DNA of 64,000 nucleotides from Falsiroseomonas sp051433165 (GTDB lineage Bacteria > Pseudomonadota > Alphaproteobacteria > Acetobacterales > Acetobacteraceae). Position numbers and translations under genes: made by a program. A model generated the notes under the pieces. It had not been told where the DNA came from. It ran no database searches and was given only the letters and a program-made list of their open reading frames with translations. Each line of letters opens with the position of its first letter. Positions within the stretch are counted from its first letter, which is position 1. Below are positions 1 through 8,913 of the stretch, one piece after another. The stretch lies in contig NZ_JBHMFS010000010.1 in the NCBI RefSeq assembly GCF_051433165.1, forward strand, positions 1-64,000, given 5' to 3'.

Positions 1-28
1 GTGCCGGCTGCGGGCACCCTGGCGGTTC

Positions 29-217
29 TCAGACCCGAAGGTCGAGCAGCGATCCGCGCGGCAGGGGCACGCCGGGCGCCGCCGGCATCGTATCCAGCGT
101 GCGCTGCTGCGGCGCCGGCATCGGCTGCAGCGGTTGCGGGGAAGCACTGGTGCCACGCACCTGCGTGGCACCCTGCGTGCGGGAGACTTCCGCCGTGAAG
201 GCGGAGAGGGAGTTCAT
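29..217 (-). CDS. small hypothetical protein
   Basis: A 62-residue protein of unknown function if translation starts at the ATG ending at 217; the frame stays open upstream to 307 with further ATGs at 226 and 238. It has a short N-terminal helix-like stretch, then a proline- and glutamine-rich middle and the ending PLPRGSLLDLRV. The conserved-looking ends suggest a real gene rather than a chance frame, and I believe similar short proteins occur in other Acetobacteraceae, but that is from memory. No clear ribosome binding site decides the start. It lies downstream of pgk on the same strand, separated by about 180 bases in which I see no other gene. Confidence 0.45.
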   Translation of the reverse strand: MNSLSAFTAEVSRTQGATQVRGTSASPQPLQPMPAPQQRTLDTMPAAPGVPLPRGSLLDLRV

Positions 218-397
218 GGCGATCATGCGAACGACCATGAAGCGAAGGTCTAAATGATCCGTGAACCTGTAGGCGGATTTCGAGGAGGTCGGTCGGATGG
301 GGCGCATGACGGCAGAGTGCCGAAATGCGCCGTTAACGATCCAGCAACCTATAGTGGAATCGACGCCTCAGATTGAGAAATCGTAAACCCCCTGGGC

Positions 398-1588
398 CTA
401 CGCCTCCAGCACCTTCACCCCCGGCAGGGTCTTGCCCTCCAGCCATTCCAGGAAGGCACCGCCGGCGGAGGAGACATAGGTCAGCCGGTCCAGCACCCCG
501 GCATGGCGCAGCGCGGAGACCGTGTCGCCGCCACCGGCGATGGATTTCAGCCCGGCGGAGGCCGTGAGCCCCGCCACCGATTGCGCCACCGCCACCGTCG
601 CCATGTCGAAGGGCGCAATCTCGAAGGCACCGAAGGGGCCGTTCCAGACCAGGGTGGAGGCCTGGCGCAGCCGCTTCTCCACCAACTCCACCGTATCCGG
701 CCCGACATCGAGCGCCATCATATCCTGCGGCACCTGGTCGATGCCCACGGTGCGGTGCGGCGCCTGAGCGGCGAATTCGCCGGCCACCACCAGATCCACC
801 GGCAGCAGGATCTCGCAATTCGCGGCCTGGGCCTCGGCCATGATGCTGAGCGCCGTGTCATGCATCTCGGCTTCCTGCAGCGAGCGGCCCATGGCGTGGC
901 CCTGGGCTGCGAGGAAGGTGTTGGCCATGGCGCCGCCGATCACCAGCACATTGACGAGGCGCGTCAGGTTGCCAAGCAGCTCCAGCTTGGTGGAGATCTT
1001 GGCGCCGCCGACAATGGCGACCACCGGGCGGGCCGGATTGCCGAGCGCCGCATCCAGCGCCTTCAACTCCGCCTCCATCAGCCGGCCGGCATAGGCGGGC
1101 AGCAGGTGGGCCACGCCCTCCGTGCTCGCATGCGCCCGATGCGCGGCGGAGAAGGCGTCGTTCACGAAGACATCGGCCAGCTTCGCCAGGCTTGCGGCCA
1201 TTGCGGGATCGTTCTTTTCCTCGCCGGCATGGAAGCGGGTGTTCTCCAGCAGCAGCACCTCGCCATCCACCAGCGCCGTGGCGGCGGCCTCGGCCTGCGG
1301 CCCGATGCAGTCATCCACCCAGGCGACCGGGCGACCCAGCGCTGTGGACAGCGCCGCCACCATCGGCTGCAGCGACATCTCCGGCACCCGCTTGCCCTTG
1401 GGCCGGTCGAAATGGCTGCAGACGATGATCCGCGCGCCCTTGTCCGACAATTCGCGAATGGTCGGCGCCAGGCGCTCGATCCGGGTGTGGTCGGTGATCG
1501 CACCGTCGCGCACCGGCACGTTGAGGTCGGCGCGCAGCAGCACGCGCTTGCCTTGGGCATCCAACGCATCAATGTTCCGGAATGACAT
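398..1588 (-). CDS. pgk: phosphoglycerate kinase
   Basis: Phosphoglycerate kinase, 396 aa, converts 1,3-bisphosphoglycerate plus ADP to 3-phosphoglycerate plus ATP in cytosolic glycolysis. The N-terminal RADLNVP substrate-binding motif, the HFDRPKGK loop, LLLENTRFH, and the nucleotide-binding GGAKISTKLELL and GGGDTVSAL stretches are all present, and the length is normal for the family. The ATG ending at 1588 is chosen because it starts MSFRNIDAL like known homologues and has a GAGGAG sequence upstream; the frame runs six codons further. It belongs functionally with gap and tkt upstream on the same strand, but a plus-strand gene (1649-2047) separates it from gap. Confidence 0.97.
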   Translation of the reverse strand: MSFRNIDALDAQGKRVLLRADLNVPVRDGAITDHTRIERLAPTIRELSDKGARIIVCSHFDRPKGKRVPEMSLQPMVAALSTALGRPVAWVDDCIGPQAEAAATALVDGEVLLLENTRFHAGEEKNDPAMAASLAKLADVFVNDAFSAAHRAHASTEGVAHLLPAYAGRLMEAELKALDAALGNPARPVVAIVGGAKISTKLELLGNLTRLVNVLVIGGAMANTFLAAQGHAMGRSLQEAEMHDTALSIMAEAQAANCEILLPVDLVVAGEFAAQAPHRTVGIDQVPQDMMALDVGPDTVELVEKRLRQASTLVWNGPFGAFEIAPFDMATVAVAQSVAGLTASAGLKSIAGGGDTVSALRHAGVLDRLTYVSSAGGAFLEWLEGKTLPGVKVLEA

Positions 1589-1648
1589 CGCTTCGGCTCT
1601 CCTCACTCAGGGGATGGTGGGACAGTGGTGCAGACATGAGGACACACG

Positions 1649-2047
1649 ATGCGCTGGCTTATCGCTGCCGCCACGCTAACCCTGTTCAGCGCTCCGGTCG
1701 TAGCATCGGCCCAGGAGGGCTTCCAGTTGCCGTCCGGAAACGTCTTTTGCGAGGTCGAGGAAAATGCGCTGCGCTGTGATCTTGTGGATTACAGCTTTGC
1801 CAAGCCGGCGCAGCCGCAGGGCTGCGATACGGATTGGGGGCACGCCTACAGTATCGGCGCACGGGGCAGCACGCGCGTACTGTGTGCGGGTGACACGGTG
1901 GTGAACCGTGGCGCGCGTCGGCTGAATTACGGCCAGCGTTGGGACGGCGTCGGCGTAACCTGCCACGCCGAGCGCACCGGCTTGCGCTGCATCAATGCTG
2001 AGGGACACGGCTTCGAATTGTCGCGACGCCGGCTCAACCTGTACTGA
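1649..2047 (+). CDS. secreted DUF6636-type small protein
   Basis: A 132-residue protein with a Sec signal peptide (about residues 1-21, ending ASA-Q), followed by a small domain with F-LPSGNVFCEVEENALRCDL, four more cysteines and a C-terminal GLRCINAEGHGFELSR block. The pattern of PSGN followed by paired cysteines matches the DUF6636 family, whose function is unknown. The mature protein should be periplasmic or secreted with disulfides. It sits on the plus strand between gap and pgk, divergent from pgk and convergent with gap. Family assignment is by motif memory; the gene itself is well supported by signal peptide and codon use. Confidence 0.75.
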   Translation: MRWLIAAATLTLFSAPVVASAQEGFQLPSGNVFCEVEENALRCDLVDYSFAKPAQPQGCDTDWGHAYSIGARGSTRVLCAGDTVVNRGARRLNYGQRWDGVGVTCHAERTGLRCINAEGHGFELSRRRLNLY

Positions 2048-2054
2048 AAGGCCC

Positions 2055-2085
2055 CGCCGCCCAGTGCCTGGCACTGGGCAGCGGC
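2055..2085. terminator. bidirectional hairpin between DUF6636 gene and gap
   Basis: Between the stops of the convergent genes lies a strong palindrome: CCCAGTG (2060-2066), CCTGG loop, CACTGGG (2072-2078), extended outward by GCCG / CGGC. There is no T-run on either side, so it may act as a hairpin stop or 3' end stabiliser for both transcripts rather than as a classic intrinsic terminator. Confidence 0.5.
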
Positions 2086-2092
2086 CAACGGG

Positions 2093-3112
2093 TCAGAGGC
2101 TGCCGAACAGCGCCGCCGTGTCGGACATGCGGTTCGAGAAGCCCCACTCATTGTCGTACCAGGACATCACGCGCACCAGCGCGCCATCCACCACCTGCGT
2201 CTGGGTCGCATCGAAGGTGGAGCTGTGCGGGTCGTGGTTAAAGTCGATCGAGACCAGCGGCGCCGTGTTGTAGCCGAGGATGCCCTTCAGCGGTCCGGAC
2301 TCGGACGCGGCCTTCATCACGGCGTTCACGGCCTCCGCCGTCACGCCGGACTTGGCCGGCACGAAATCCAGGCTGACCAGGGACACGTTCGGCGTCGGGA
2401 TGCGGATGGCGCTGCCATCCAGCTTGCCCTTCAGTTCCGGCATCACCAGGCCCATCGCCCGCGCGGCGCCGGTGCTGGTCGGAATGGCGGAAACCGCGGC
2501 CGCACGGGCGCGGTGCAAATCCTTGTGCAGAGTATCGACCGTGTTCTGGTCGCCGGTATAGGCATGGATGGTCAGCATGTAGCCGCGCTCGATGCCGAAA
2601 TTGTCGTGCAGCACCTTGGCCACCGGCGCCAGGCAGTTGGTGGTGCAGGAAGCGTTGGAGACGACCGTCATCTCCTTCGTCAGCGTCTTCTCGTTCACGC
2701 CATAGACGATGGTCGCATCGGCATTCTCGCCCGGTGCCGAGATCAGCACCTTGCGCGCGCCGGCGGTGATCAGGGCCGAGGCCTTGTCCTTCGCCGTGAA
2801 AATGCCGGTGCATTCCATGGCGACGTCAACGCCCTGGAACGGCACCTTGGTCGGGTCACGCTCGCTGCTGACCACGATCGGCGCATAGGTGCGGCCATTG
2901 GCGGTGATCAGCAGCTTGTTGCCGTCCACCGCCACTTCGCCGGGGAAGCGGCCGTGGACGCTATCGAAGCGGAACAGGTGGGCGTTCGCCTCGACGCTGC
3001 CCAGGTCGTTGATCGCGACGCATTCCACGTCGGTGCGGTTGCTCTCGATCATGGCACGCAGAACGAGGCGGCCGATGCGCCCGAAGCCGTTGATGGCAAC
3101 CTTCACCGTCAT
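2093..3112 (-). CDS. gap: glyceraldehyde-3-phosphate dehydrogenase, type I
   Basis: Phosphorylating GAPDH, 339 aa, oxidises glyceraldehyde 3-phosphate with NAD to 1,3-bisphosphoglycerate. The N-terminal Rossmann motif INGFGRIGR (about residues 7-15) and the catalytic SNASCTTNCLAP block with Cys156 are intact; WYDNEWGFSNR is at the C-terminus as usual. The gene follows tkt on the same strand after 31 bases, so the two are probably one transcript. A hairpin lies just beyond its stop. Length and all motifs are standard. Confidence 0.97.
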   Translation of the reverse strand: MTVKVAINGFGRIGRLVLRAMIESNRTDVECVAINDLGSVEANAHLFRFDSVHGRFPGEVAVDGNKLLITANGRTYAPIVVSSERDPTKVPFQGVDVAMECTGIFTAKDKASALITAGARKVLISAPGENADATIVYGVNEKTLTKEMTVVSNASCTTNCLAPVAKVLHDNFGIERGYMLTIHAYTGDQNTVDTLHKDLHRARAAAVSAIPTSTGAARAMGLVMPELKGKLDGSAIRIPTPNVSLVSLDFVPAKSGVTAEAVNAVMKAASESGPLKGILGYNTAPLVSIDFNHDPHSSTFDATQTQVVDGALVRVMSWYDNEWGFSNRMSDTAALFGSL

Positions 3113-3143
3113 GGTCGTCTATCCCCTTTTATCCGCAAGATGT

Positions 3144-5192
3144 TCAGCCGAGGCGCTTCTTCACCGCCGCCACGGTGGCCTCCGCCGTGATTCCGAAGTG
3201 GCGGAACAGATCCTCGGCCGGCGCGCTGGCGCCGAAGCCCTGCATACCGATGAAGATGCCATCCGGCCCCAGCCAACGGTCCCAGCCGAAGGGCAGTGCC
3301 GCCTCGATCCCCACACGCAACACGTCACCCAGCACCTGGTTCCGGTAGCCCTCATCCTGCAGGGCGAAGAGCTCCCAGCTCGGCAGGGACACCACGGCGG
3401 TCGGGATGCCCTCGGCCTCCAGCGCCGCGCGGGCGGCGATGGCGAGATGCACTTCCGATCCGGTGGCGATCAGCGTGGCGCGCCGGGCGCCGGAGCTTTC
3501 GGCCAGCACATAGCCGCCGCGGGCGCAGCGATTTTCACCCGAATCCGCGCGCAGCGCCGGCAGGTTCTGCCGTGACAGCGCCAGCACGGAGGGGCCATCG
3601 GCGCGCTTCACCGCCAGTTCCCAGCATTCGGCCGTCTCCATCGCATCCGCCGGCCGGAACACCGCCAGGTTCGGGATGATGCGCAGCGAGGCGAGGGTTT
3701 CCACCGGCTGATGGGTCGGCCCATCCTCGCCCAGGCCGATGCTGTCATGCGTCAGCACATGGATGACGCGCTGGCGCATCAGGGCTGCGAGCCGGATTGC
3801 CGGTCGCATATAATCGGCGAAGACCAGGAAGGTGCCGGAATAGGGGATCAGCCCGCCATGCAGCGCCATGCCGTTCATCGCGGCGGCCATGCCGTGCTCG
3901 CGAACGCCGTAATGGATGTAGCGGCCGGCATAGTTGCCCGGCGAGACGGCGGGGATGCCCTTCACATTGGTATTGTTGGAGCCCGTCAGGTCGGCCGAAC
4001 CGCCCACCAGCTCCGGCACCGCCGGCACCAGCGCTTCCAATGCGCGCTGAGAGGCGATGCGGGTGGCGATCTTCGGCCGTTCCTCGGCGTGCTTCGCGCG
4101 CAGCTCCACCAGCTTCTCGTGCCAGGCTTCCGGCAGGCGGCCGGACATGGCGCGGTCGAACTCATCCTTCTGAGCGTGGTTGGCCAGGCGCTTCAGCCAG
4201 GACCGGCGGGTGCCGGCGCCGCGGCGGCCGGCTTCCTCCCAGCGCCCCTTCAGGCCTTCCGGCACCTCGAACGGCCCATGGTTCCAGCCCATCGCGGCCT
4301 TGGCGGCATCGGCTTCGGTCTTGCCCAGTGGCGCGCCGTGGCTGGCCGCCGTGCCGGCCTTGGTCGGCGCGGTGAAGCCGATGATGGTGCGGCAGGCGAT
4401 CAGCGTCGGCTTGCGGTTGCGCATCGCCCAGGCCATGGCGGCGGCGACCTGCTCATGGTCGTGCCCGTCGATGCGGCGGGTGGCCCAGCCATAGGCCTGG
4501 AACCGCTTCAGCGCATCATCCGAAAGGGAGAGCGCGGTGTCGCCATCGATCGAGATGTTGTTGTCGTCATACAGCACGCAAAGCCGTTCCAGCTTCATGT
4601 GCCCGGCGAAGGAGGCCGCCTCGTGGCTGATGCCCTCCATCAGGTCGCCGTCGGAGGCGATGACCCAGGTGCGGTGATCGACCAGGGACTTGCCGAAGCG
4701 CGCCGCCAGCATCCGTTCCGCCAGCGCCATGCCGACCGCGGTGGCGATGCCCTGGCCGAGCGGACCGGTGGTGGTCTCGATGCCCGGATGCTCGCCGAAT
4801 TCCGGGTGGCCGGCGGCGGGGGAGTGCAATTGGCGGAAGCGCTTGATGTCCTCGATGGACATGCCTTCCTGGCCGGTCAGGTGCAGCAGCGCATAGAGCA
4901 GCATGGAGCCGTGGCCGGCGGACAGCACGAAGCGGTCCCGGTCCGGCCAGCGGGGGTCCGCGGCGTCGTATTTCAGGAAGCGCGTGAACAGCACCGTCGC
5001 CACATCCGCCATGCCCATCGGCATGCCGGGATGGCCTGATTTGGCCTGTTCCACCGCATCGATGGCCAGTGCGCGAATGGCATCGGCCATCCGCCGATCC
5101 TCGCTGGCAGGACGGGCAAGCAGCAGGGCCTGGGCCGCCTGGGCGGCGGTCGGCTCGGTGCGGGGTTGGCTGTCGGGTTCGGTGGTGGCCAA
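3144..5192 (-). CDS. tkt: transketolase
   Basis: Transketolase, thiamine-diphosphate enzyme of the pentose phosphate pathway. Visible motifs include AKSGHPGMPMGMA near the N-terminus, the ThDP-binding GDGD-like ASDGDLMEGISHEAAS block, FSDYMRP-like FADYMRPAIRLA, and GEDGPTHQPVE. The frame is open to 5339, but the best start is the TTG ending at 5192 (LATTEPD...), which has GGAG seven bases upstream and gives 682 residues, close to the family's usual 660-690; an ATG ending at 5225 is the alternative. First gene of the tkt-gap pair. The 218 bases to the divergent transporter gene presumably hold promoters, but I cannot place boxes with confidence. Confidence 0.95.
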   Translation of the reverse strand: MATTEPDSQPRTEPTAAQAAQALLLARPASEDRRMADAIRALAIDAVEQAKSGHPGMPMGMADVATVLFTRFLKYDAADPRWPDRDRFVLSAGHGSMLLYALLHLTGQEGMSIEDIKRFRQLHSPAAGHPEFGEHPGIETTTGPLGQGIATAVGMALAERMLAARFGKSLVDHRTWVIASDGDLMEGISHEAASFAGHMKLERLCVLYDDNNISIDGDTALSLSDDALKRFQAYGWATRRIDGHDHEQVAAAMAWAMRNRKPTLIACRTIIGFTAPTKAGTAASHGAPLGKTEADAAKAAMGWNHGPFEVPEGLKGRWEEAGRRGAGTRRSWLKRLANHAQKDEFDRAMSGRLPEAWHEKLVELRAKHAEERPKIATRIASQRALEALVPAVPELVGGSADLTGSNNTNVKGIPAVSPGNYAGRYIHYGVREHGMAAAMNGMALHGGLIPYSGTFLVFADYMRPAIRLAALMRQRVIHVLTHDSIGLGEDGPTHQPVETLASLRIIPNLAVFRPADAMETAECWELAVKRADGPSVLALSRQNLPALRADSGENRCARGGYVLAESSGARRATLIATGSEVHLAIAARAALEAEGIPTAVVSLPSWELFALQDEGYRNQVLGDVLRVGIEAALPFGWDRWLGPDGIFIGMQGFGASAPAEDLFRHFGITAEATVAAVKKRLG

Positions 5193-5410
5193 GGGGATAC
5201 TCCGGTCGGGCCAGCCTATAGACATCGCCCGCGCCTGCGACAACCCGATCCGCCATGGCGGCCGCCCCCGGCGGTTCCGCCGGCGGCCCGAGGGCGCCGG
5301 ATGAGGATGCGTCGCATTCCCATAAAATCCTTTGATCACAAGGCTTTGCAGGCGCCAACCCGGCTTTCTGCACGTGACTTGGAGGGCACCGGGCGGCTAG
5401 GGTGCCGGCC

Positions 5411-6172
5411 ATGCAGATTGCAACCACCCCCGTGCAGGAGCCACCGTCGGAGCCGACGCGGGACGGCCTGCCACCGATGCCGCCCGGCCCGCCACATGAG
5501 GAACTGCACTTCGCCGCCCAGTCCCCGATGCGGGAGTTGGTATCCGGCGCCGGGCAGGGGCTGGTGTTGCCCTTCGCCGTGACCGCCACCCTGGCCGGGT
5601 TGGGCGCCGCGCCGTCCCAGACCATCCTCGCCGGCCTCGCCGCCGCCGCGGCCGGCGCGGTTGCGGCCGGGCTTGGCAGCGCCCTGGCGGCGCGCGATGC
5701 GGCGGCCCGCTACCAGCTGGAACGGGCGCGGGAGGAGGAGGAAAGCCACCTCTACCCGGATCGGGAACGGTGGGAGGTCGCGGCCATCCTGCACCGCTAT
5801 GGCGTGCGCGGGCAGGTGCTGCGGCAGGCGGTGGAGGCCATTGCCAGCGATCGCCGGCGCTGGGTCGATTTCATGATGCGGTTCGAGCTGGACCTGTCGG
5901 AGCCCGATCCCGGCCGCGCTGCCCGTTCCGCCACCATCCTGGCGGTGGCGCAGGTGGTGGCCGGAATGCTGCCGGTGCTGCCCTATGCCATGATCGGCGG
6001 AAGCGCGGCGCTCGGGTGGTCTGCCGCCGCCACCTTTGCCGCCCTGGCCGCACTCGGTGGGTTGCGGGCGCAGTCGGAGGATTTGCCGCCCCTGCGTGGT
6101 GCCGTGCAGGCCCTCGCGCTCGGCGCTGCTGCGGCCGTGGCGGCCTGGGTCCTGGCCGCCACGCTCGGCTGA
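5411..6172 (+). CDS. VIT1/CCC1-family metal transporter
   Basis: A 253-residue membrane protein of the VIT1/CCC1 family, which moves ferrous iron or manganese across membranes. Two hydrophobic segments near residues 50-100 (GLVLPFAVTATLAGLGA, then an alanine/glycine-rich helix), a charged cytoplasmic stretch (REEEESHLYPDRERWEV...), and three C-terminal helices fit the usual five-helix layout with the metal-binding loop in the middle. The ATG at 5411 is preferred; a GTG at 5402 is in frame. It ends six bases from the convergent coiled-coil gene. Substrate cannot be told from sequence. Confidence 0.8.
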   Translation: MQIATTPVQEPPSEPTRDGLPPMPPGPPHEELHFAAQSPMRELVSGAGQGLVLPFAVTATLAGLGAAPSQTILAGLAAAAAGAVAAGLGSALAARDAAARYQLERAREEEESHLYPDRERWEVAAILHRYGVRGQVLRQAVEAIASDRRRWVDFMMRFELDLSEPDPGRAARSATILAVAQVVAGMLPVLPYAMIGGSAALGWSAAATFAALAALGGLRAQSEDLPPLRGAVQALALGAAAAVAAWVLAATLG

Positions 6173-6178
6173 GCCGCC

Positions 6179-7510
6179 TCAGTTTGCCGGCTGGCGCGGC
6201 GCCTGCTGTTGCTGGTTCTGCTGCTGCTGCTGCTGCTGGGCGATGGCTTCGCGCAGACGGGTCAGCGTGGCCTGGGCGTTGCGCGTCTGCTCGGTCAGTT
6301 CCGTGGCCTGGCGCGTGGCTTCCGCCGCCGCGCGCTGACGTTCCGCCAGGGCGGCGCCGGCCTGCTCGGCCGACTGGCGCAGCTCGGACAGGCGGTTCGC
6401 CTGCGTCTCGACATTGGCGGTCAGGCCGGACAGACGCTCCGTCGCGGCGCGCAGTTCGGCGGTCACCTCGTCCAGCCGCGTCTGCGCCTGCTGCGCCTCA
6501 CGCTCCGCCGTCTGGCGGGCCTGGTTCAGGCGCTCGGCCTCCGCCTCGGCGCGCTGCGACGCCTGGCGGCGCTGGTCACGCTCGGCTTCCGCCGCGGTCG
6601 CCTCGTTCCGCAGCGTGGCCAGGCGCTGCTGCACCTCGCCGGCCTGGCGGGTTGCCTGGGCAATGTCCGCCTGGTTCGATGACAGGCGGTTGGCGGCCTG
6701 TTCGGCGCCCTGGGTGGCCTGCTCCAGCCGGGTCTGCACCTCGGCCAGCGCGGAGCGGCGCGCGGTCAGGTCGTTCTCCATCAGCGCGGTCTGGTCCCGA
6801 AGGCCGCGCTGCCGCTGCTCAAGGCCGGCGATCTCGGCGCGGCGGCCGGTGATCAATTCCTGGGCCTGGCCGGCTTCCCGGGTCAGCTCCGCCAGACGCT
6901 GCTCGGCGCTCTGCACGCCGGCATTCAGCTCGGATGCGCGGGCTTCCAGGCCCCGCAGCGCTTCCGCGGTCGAATCACGGCTCTCGGCGGCGCGGGCCTG
7001 CGCTGCTTCGGCTTCCTGGACGCTGCTGCGCAGCTCGGTCAGGCGCGTTTCGGCCTGGCCGATCTGCTCCCGAAGTTCCGTCGCCCGGGTGCCGAGCGTC
7101 TCGGCCTCCTGCGCCGCCGTATCACGCGCCTGCTGCGCGGCCTGGGCAGCCTGGGCGGCCTGCTGCTGCGCCTGCTGGCCGGCCTCGGATTGCTGGCGCA
7201 GCTGCGCCAGTTGCTGTTCTGCCGCGGTGGCCTGCGCTGTCAGTTGCTGTGCCTGCTGTTCGGCCGCCACGCGCGCCTGCTCAGCCGCCTGGGCCCGCGC
7301 CTCGATGGCGGGCAGGGCACCGCTGGCGGCGCGTTCCGCGGCGAGGGTCGTTTCCAGCCCGGCCCGCTGCGTTTCGGTCCGCGCGGCCTGCTCCCGCGCC
7401 TCCCGCGCATCGCCACTGACGGAGATGACAGTGATCCATCCGATCACGCCGAACAGCAGCAGAATTCCGGCGGCGATCTGGGCCGGACGTGGCCAGGTGG
7501 TCGGGTTCAT
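6179..7510 (-). CDS. membrane-anchored coiled-coil protein with polyglutamine tail
   Basis: A 443-residue protein with one N-terminal transmembrane helix (IAAGILLLFGVIGWITVISV, about residues 10-30) followed by roughly 390 residues of near-continuous alanine/glutamine/arginine/glutamate heptads, that is, a long coiled coil, and a C-terminal run of glutamines (seven, then four after one Asn). It looks like an envelope-tethered rod, perhaps facing the periplasm. No enzymatic domain is visible and I do not recognise a family. The ATG ending at 7510 starts just before the transmembrane segment; the frame runs six codons further upstream. Low-complexity composition makes homology searches unreliable. 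Confidence 0.75.
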   Translation of the reverse strand: MNPTTWPRPAQIAAGILLLFGVIGWITVISVSGDAREAREQAARTETQRAGLETTLAAERAASGALPAIEARAQAAEQARVAAEQQAQQLTAQATAAEQQLAQLRQQSEAGQQAQQQAAQAAQAAQQARDTAAQEAETLGTRATELREQIGQAETRLTELRSSVQEAEAAQARAAESRDSTAEALRGLEARASELNAGVQSAEQRLAELTREAGQAQELITGRRAEIAGLEQRQRGLRDQTALMENDLTARRSALAEVQTRLEQATQGAEQAANRLSSNQADIAQATRQAGEVQQRLATLRNEATAAEAERDQRRQASQRAEAEAERLNQARQTAEREAQQAQTRLDEVTAELRAATERLSGLTANVETQANRLSELRQSAEQAGAALAERQRAAAEATRQATELTEQTRNAQATLTRLREAIAQQQQQQQNQQQQAPRQPAN

Positions 7511-7620
7511 GATGCGCGGGCTCTCCATGGATGATTGAGGACGAGGAGCAGGTCATGCCCCCCGCCAAGCGCCTCAATCACGTGAAAGTTGCGAGGCACG
7601 ATGCGAACTTCGGCCGCTTA

Positions 7621-7680
7621 GCGCAATGCCACCAATGCGCCGTCGCGCAATGCCATTCATCCGCCGTCGCGCAATCCGCG
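7621..7680. repeat. 24 bp tandem repeat crossing a gene end
   Basis: Two full 24-base units (7621-7644 and 7645-7668), each beginning GCGCAATGCC and ending GCCGTC, are followed by a partial third unit beginning GCGCAAT at 7669. The array straddles the stop codon (7657-7659) of the M20 hydrolase, so the last residues of that protein and its 3' flank share repeated sequence. Confidence 0.7.
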
Positions 7681-8913
7681 GCTGGCGCGCGCCACCACCG
7701 CCTCGAACAGCACCTGGCAGCCGGCCTCGGCCTCCGCCGGCTCGATGCTCTCGGCCTCGTTGTGGCTGAGGCCGTCCTTGCAGGGGCAGAAGATCATCGC
7801 CGCCGGCATGCGCCGCGCGACATAGACGGCATCGTGGCCTGCGCCGGAAACCATGCGTCGCGCGGGATAGCCGAGGCGCTGGGCCGCCTGTTCCACCAGC
7901 GCGACGCACTCCGCATCGAAGGGCTGCGCGTCGTAATGCAGCACCTGGGTGAGTTCCAACTTGCAGCCCGTCTCCGCCACCACGGCGGCGGCCATGGCCG
8001 GAAAATCCCGCGCCAGGCCGGCGATGTCGGCGCTGTCGGGGTGGCGGAACTCGATGGAGAAGCGGACCTCGCCGGGGATCACGTTGCGGCTGTTGGGTTC
8101 CACCTTCAGAAAGCCCACCGTGCCGCGACCCTCCTCGCCGCGGTCGCGCATCAGCCCGTCCACCAGGGATATCACCTGCGCCGCGGCCACCAGCGCATCG
8201 CGGCGAGTTGAGGGCGGCGTGGTCCCGGCGTGGCTGTCCTGGCCAATGACCCGCGCATCCCACCAGACCTGCGCCTGCGCGCCGGTGACGATGCCGATAA
8301 GCTGGCCTGCGGCCTCCAGGATCGGACCCTGTTCGATATGCAGCTCGAAATAGGCATCGGCCGGGAAGGGGGCGGCCGGGTGCTCGCCCTGGTAGCCGAT
8401 TTCCTTCAATGCCTGTTCCACGGTGACGCCCTGCTGGTCAGGCAGGGCGTAGCTGCGTTCAATGGGATAGACCCCTGCCCAGGTGCCGCTGCCCATGAGC
8501 GAGAGGCCGAAGCGGCTGCCTTCTTCGTCGGTCCAGTTCACCAGCTCCAGCGGCGCGTCCGTGGTGATGTTGAGGTCGTGCAGGGTCCGCATCACCTCCA
8601 TCCCCGCCATTACACCGAGCGCGCCATCGTATTTTCCGCCCGAGGGCTGGCTGTCGAGGTGGCTGCCGAACAGCACGGGCAGGCGCGTCGGGTCGCGGCC
8701 CTCACGGCGGGCGAACATGTTGCCGATGGCATCCACCCGCACCGTCAGGCCCAGCGCCTCGCACTGGCTGCGGAAATCATCCCGCGCCGCCTTGTCGATA
8801 TCGGTCAGCGTCAGCCGCCGCACGCCGCCCTTGGGCGTGGCGCCGTGGCGCGCCATGGCCGTCAGGCTGTCCCACAGGCGTTGGCCGTCGATCCGCTGGT
8901 TGGTTCCGCTCAT
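7657..8913 (-). CDS. Zn-dependent M20 hydrolase, carbamoylase/allantoate amidohydrolase type
   Basis: A 418-residue metalloenzyme of the hydantoinase/carbamoylase branch of peptidase family M20, which hydrolyses N-carbamoyl amino acids, ureidoglycine-type compounds or related amides; the true substrate is not readable. Metal ligands are in order: GSHLDS, GGKYDGALG, WTDEEGSRF, ELHIEQGP and the C-terminal LSHNEAE; the dimerisation-domain motif SHAGTTP is present. The ATG ending at 8913 has its own GGAGGGCGG ribosome binding site and starts like homologues. Oddly, the reading frame stays open upstream for another 284 codons of unrelated, AT-richer sequence (next entry), so a 702-residue fusion could also be made. 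Confidence 0.9.
   Translation of the reverse strand: MSGTNQRIDGQRLWDSLTAMARHGATPKGGVRRLTLTDIDKAARDDFRSQCEALGLTVRVDAIGNMFARREGRDPTRLPVLFGSHLDSQPSGGKYDGALGVMAGMEVMRTLHDLNITTDAPLELVNWTDEEGSRFGLSLMGSGTWAGVYPIERSYALPDQQGVTVEQALKEIGYQGEHPAAPFPADAYFELHIEQGPILEAAGQLIGIVTGAQAQVWWDARVIGQDSHAGTTPPSTRRDALVAAAQVISLVDGLMRDRGEEGRGTVGFLKVEPNSRNVIPGEVRFSIEFRHPDSADIAGLARDFPAMAAAVVAETGCKLELTQVLHYDAQPFDAECVALVEQAAQRLGYPARRMVSGAGHDAVYVARRMPAAMIFCPCKDGLSHNEAESIEPAEAEAGCQVLFEAVVARASRGLRDGG

Noticed and set aside
503..1585. A 360-codon plus-strand frame opposite pgk
   Set aside because: Shadow of pgk with Arg/His-rich low-complexity product and no independent start signal.
5300..5345. CCTTTGATCACAAGG near the tkt/transporter divergent gap
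   Set aside because: It looks partly palindromic, but the two arms do not align about one centre; too weak to call an operator.
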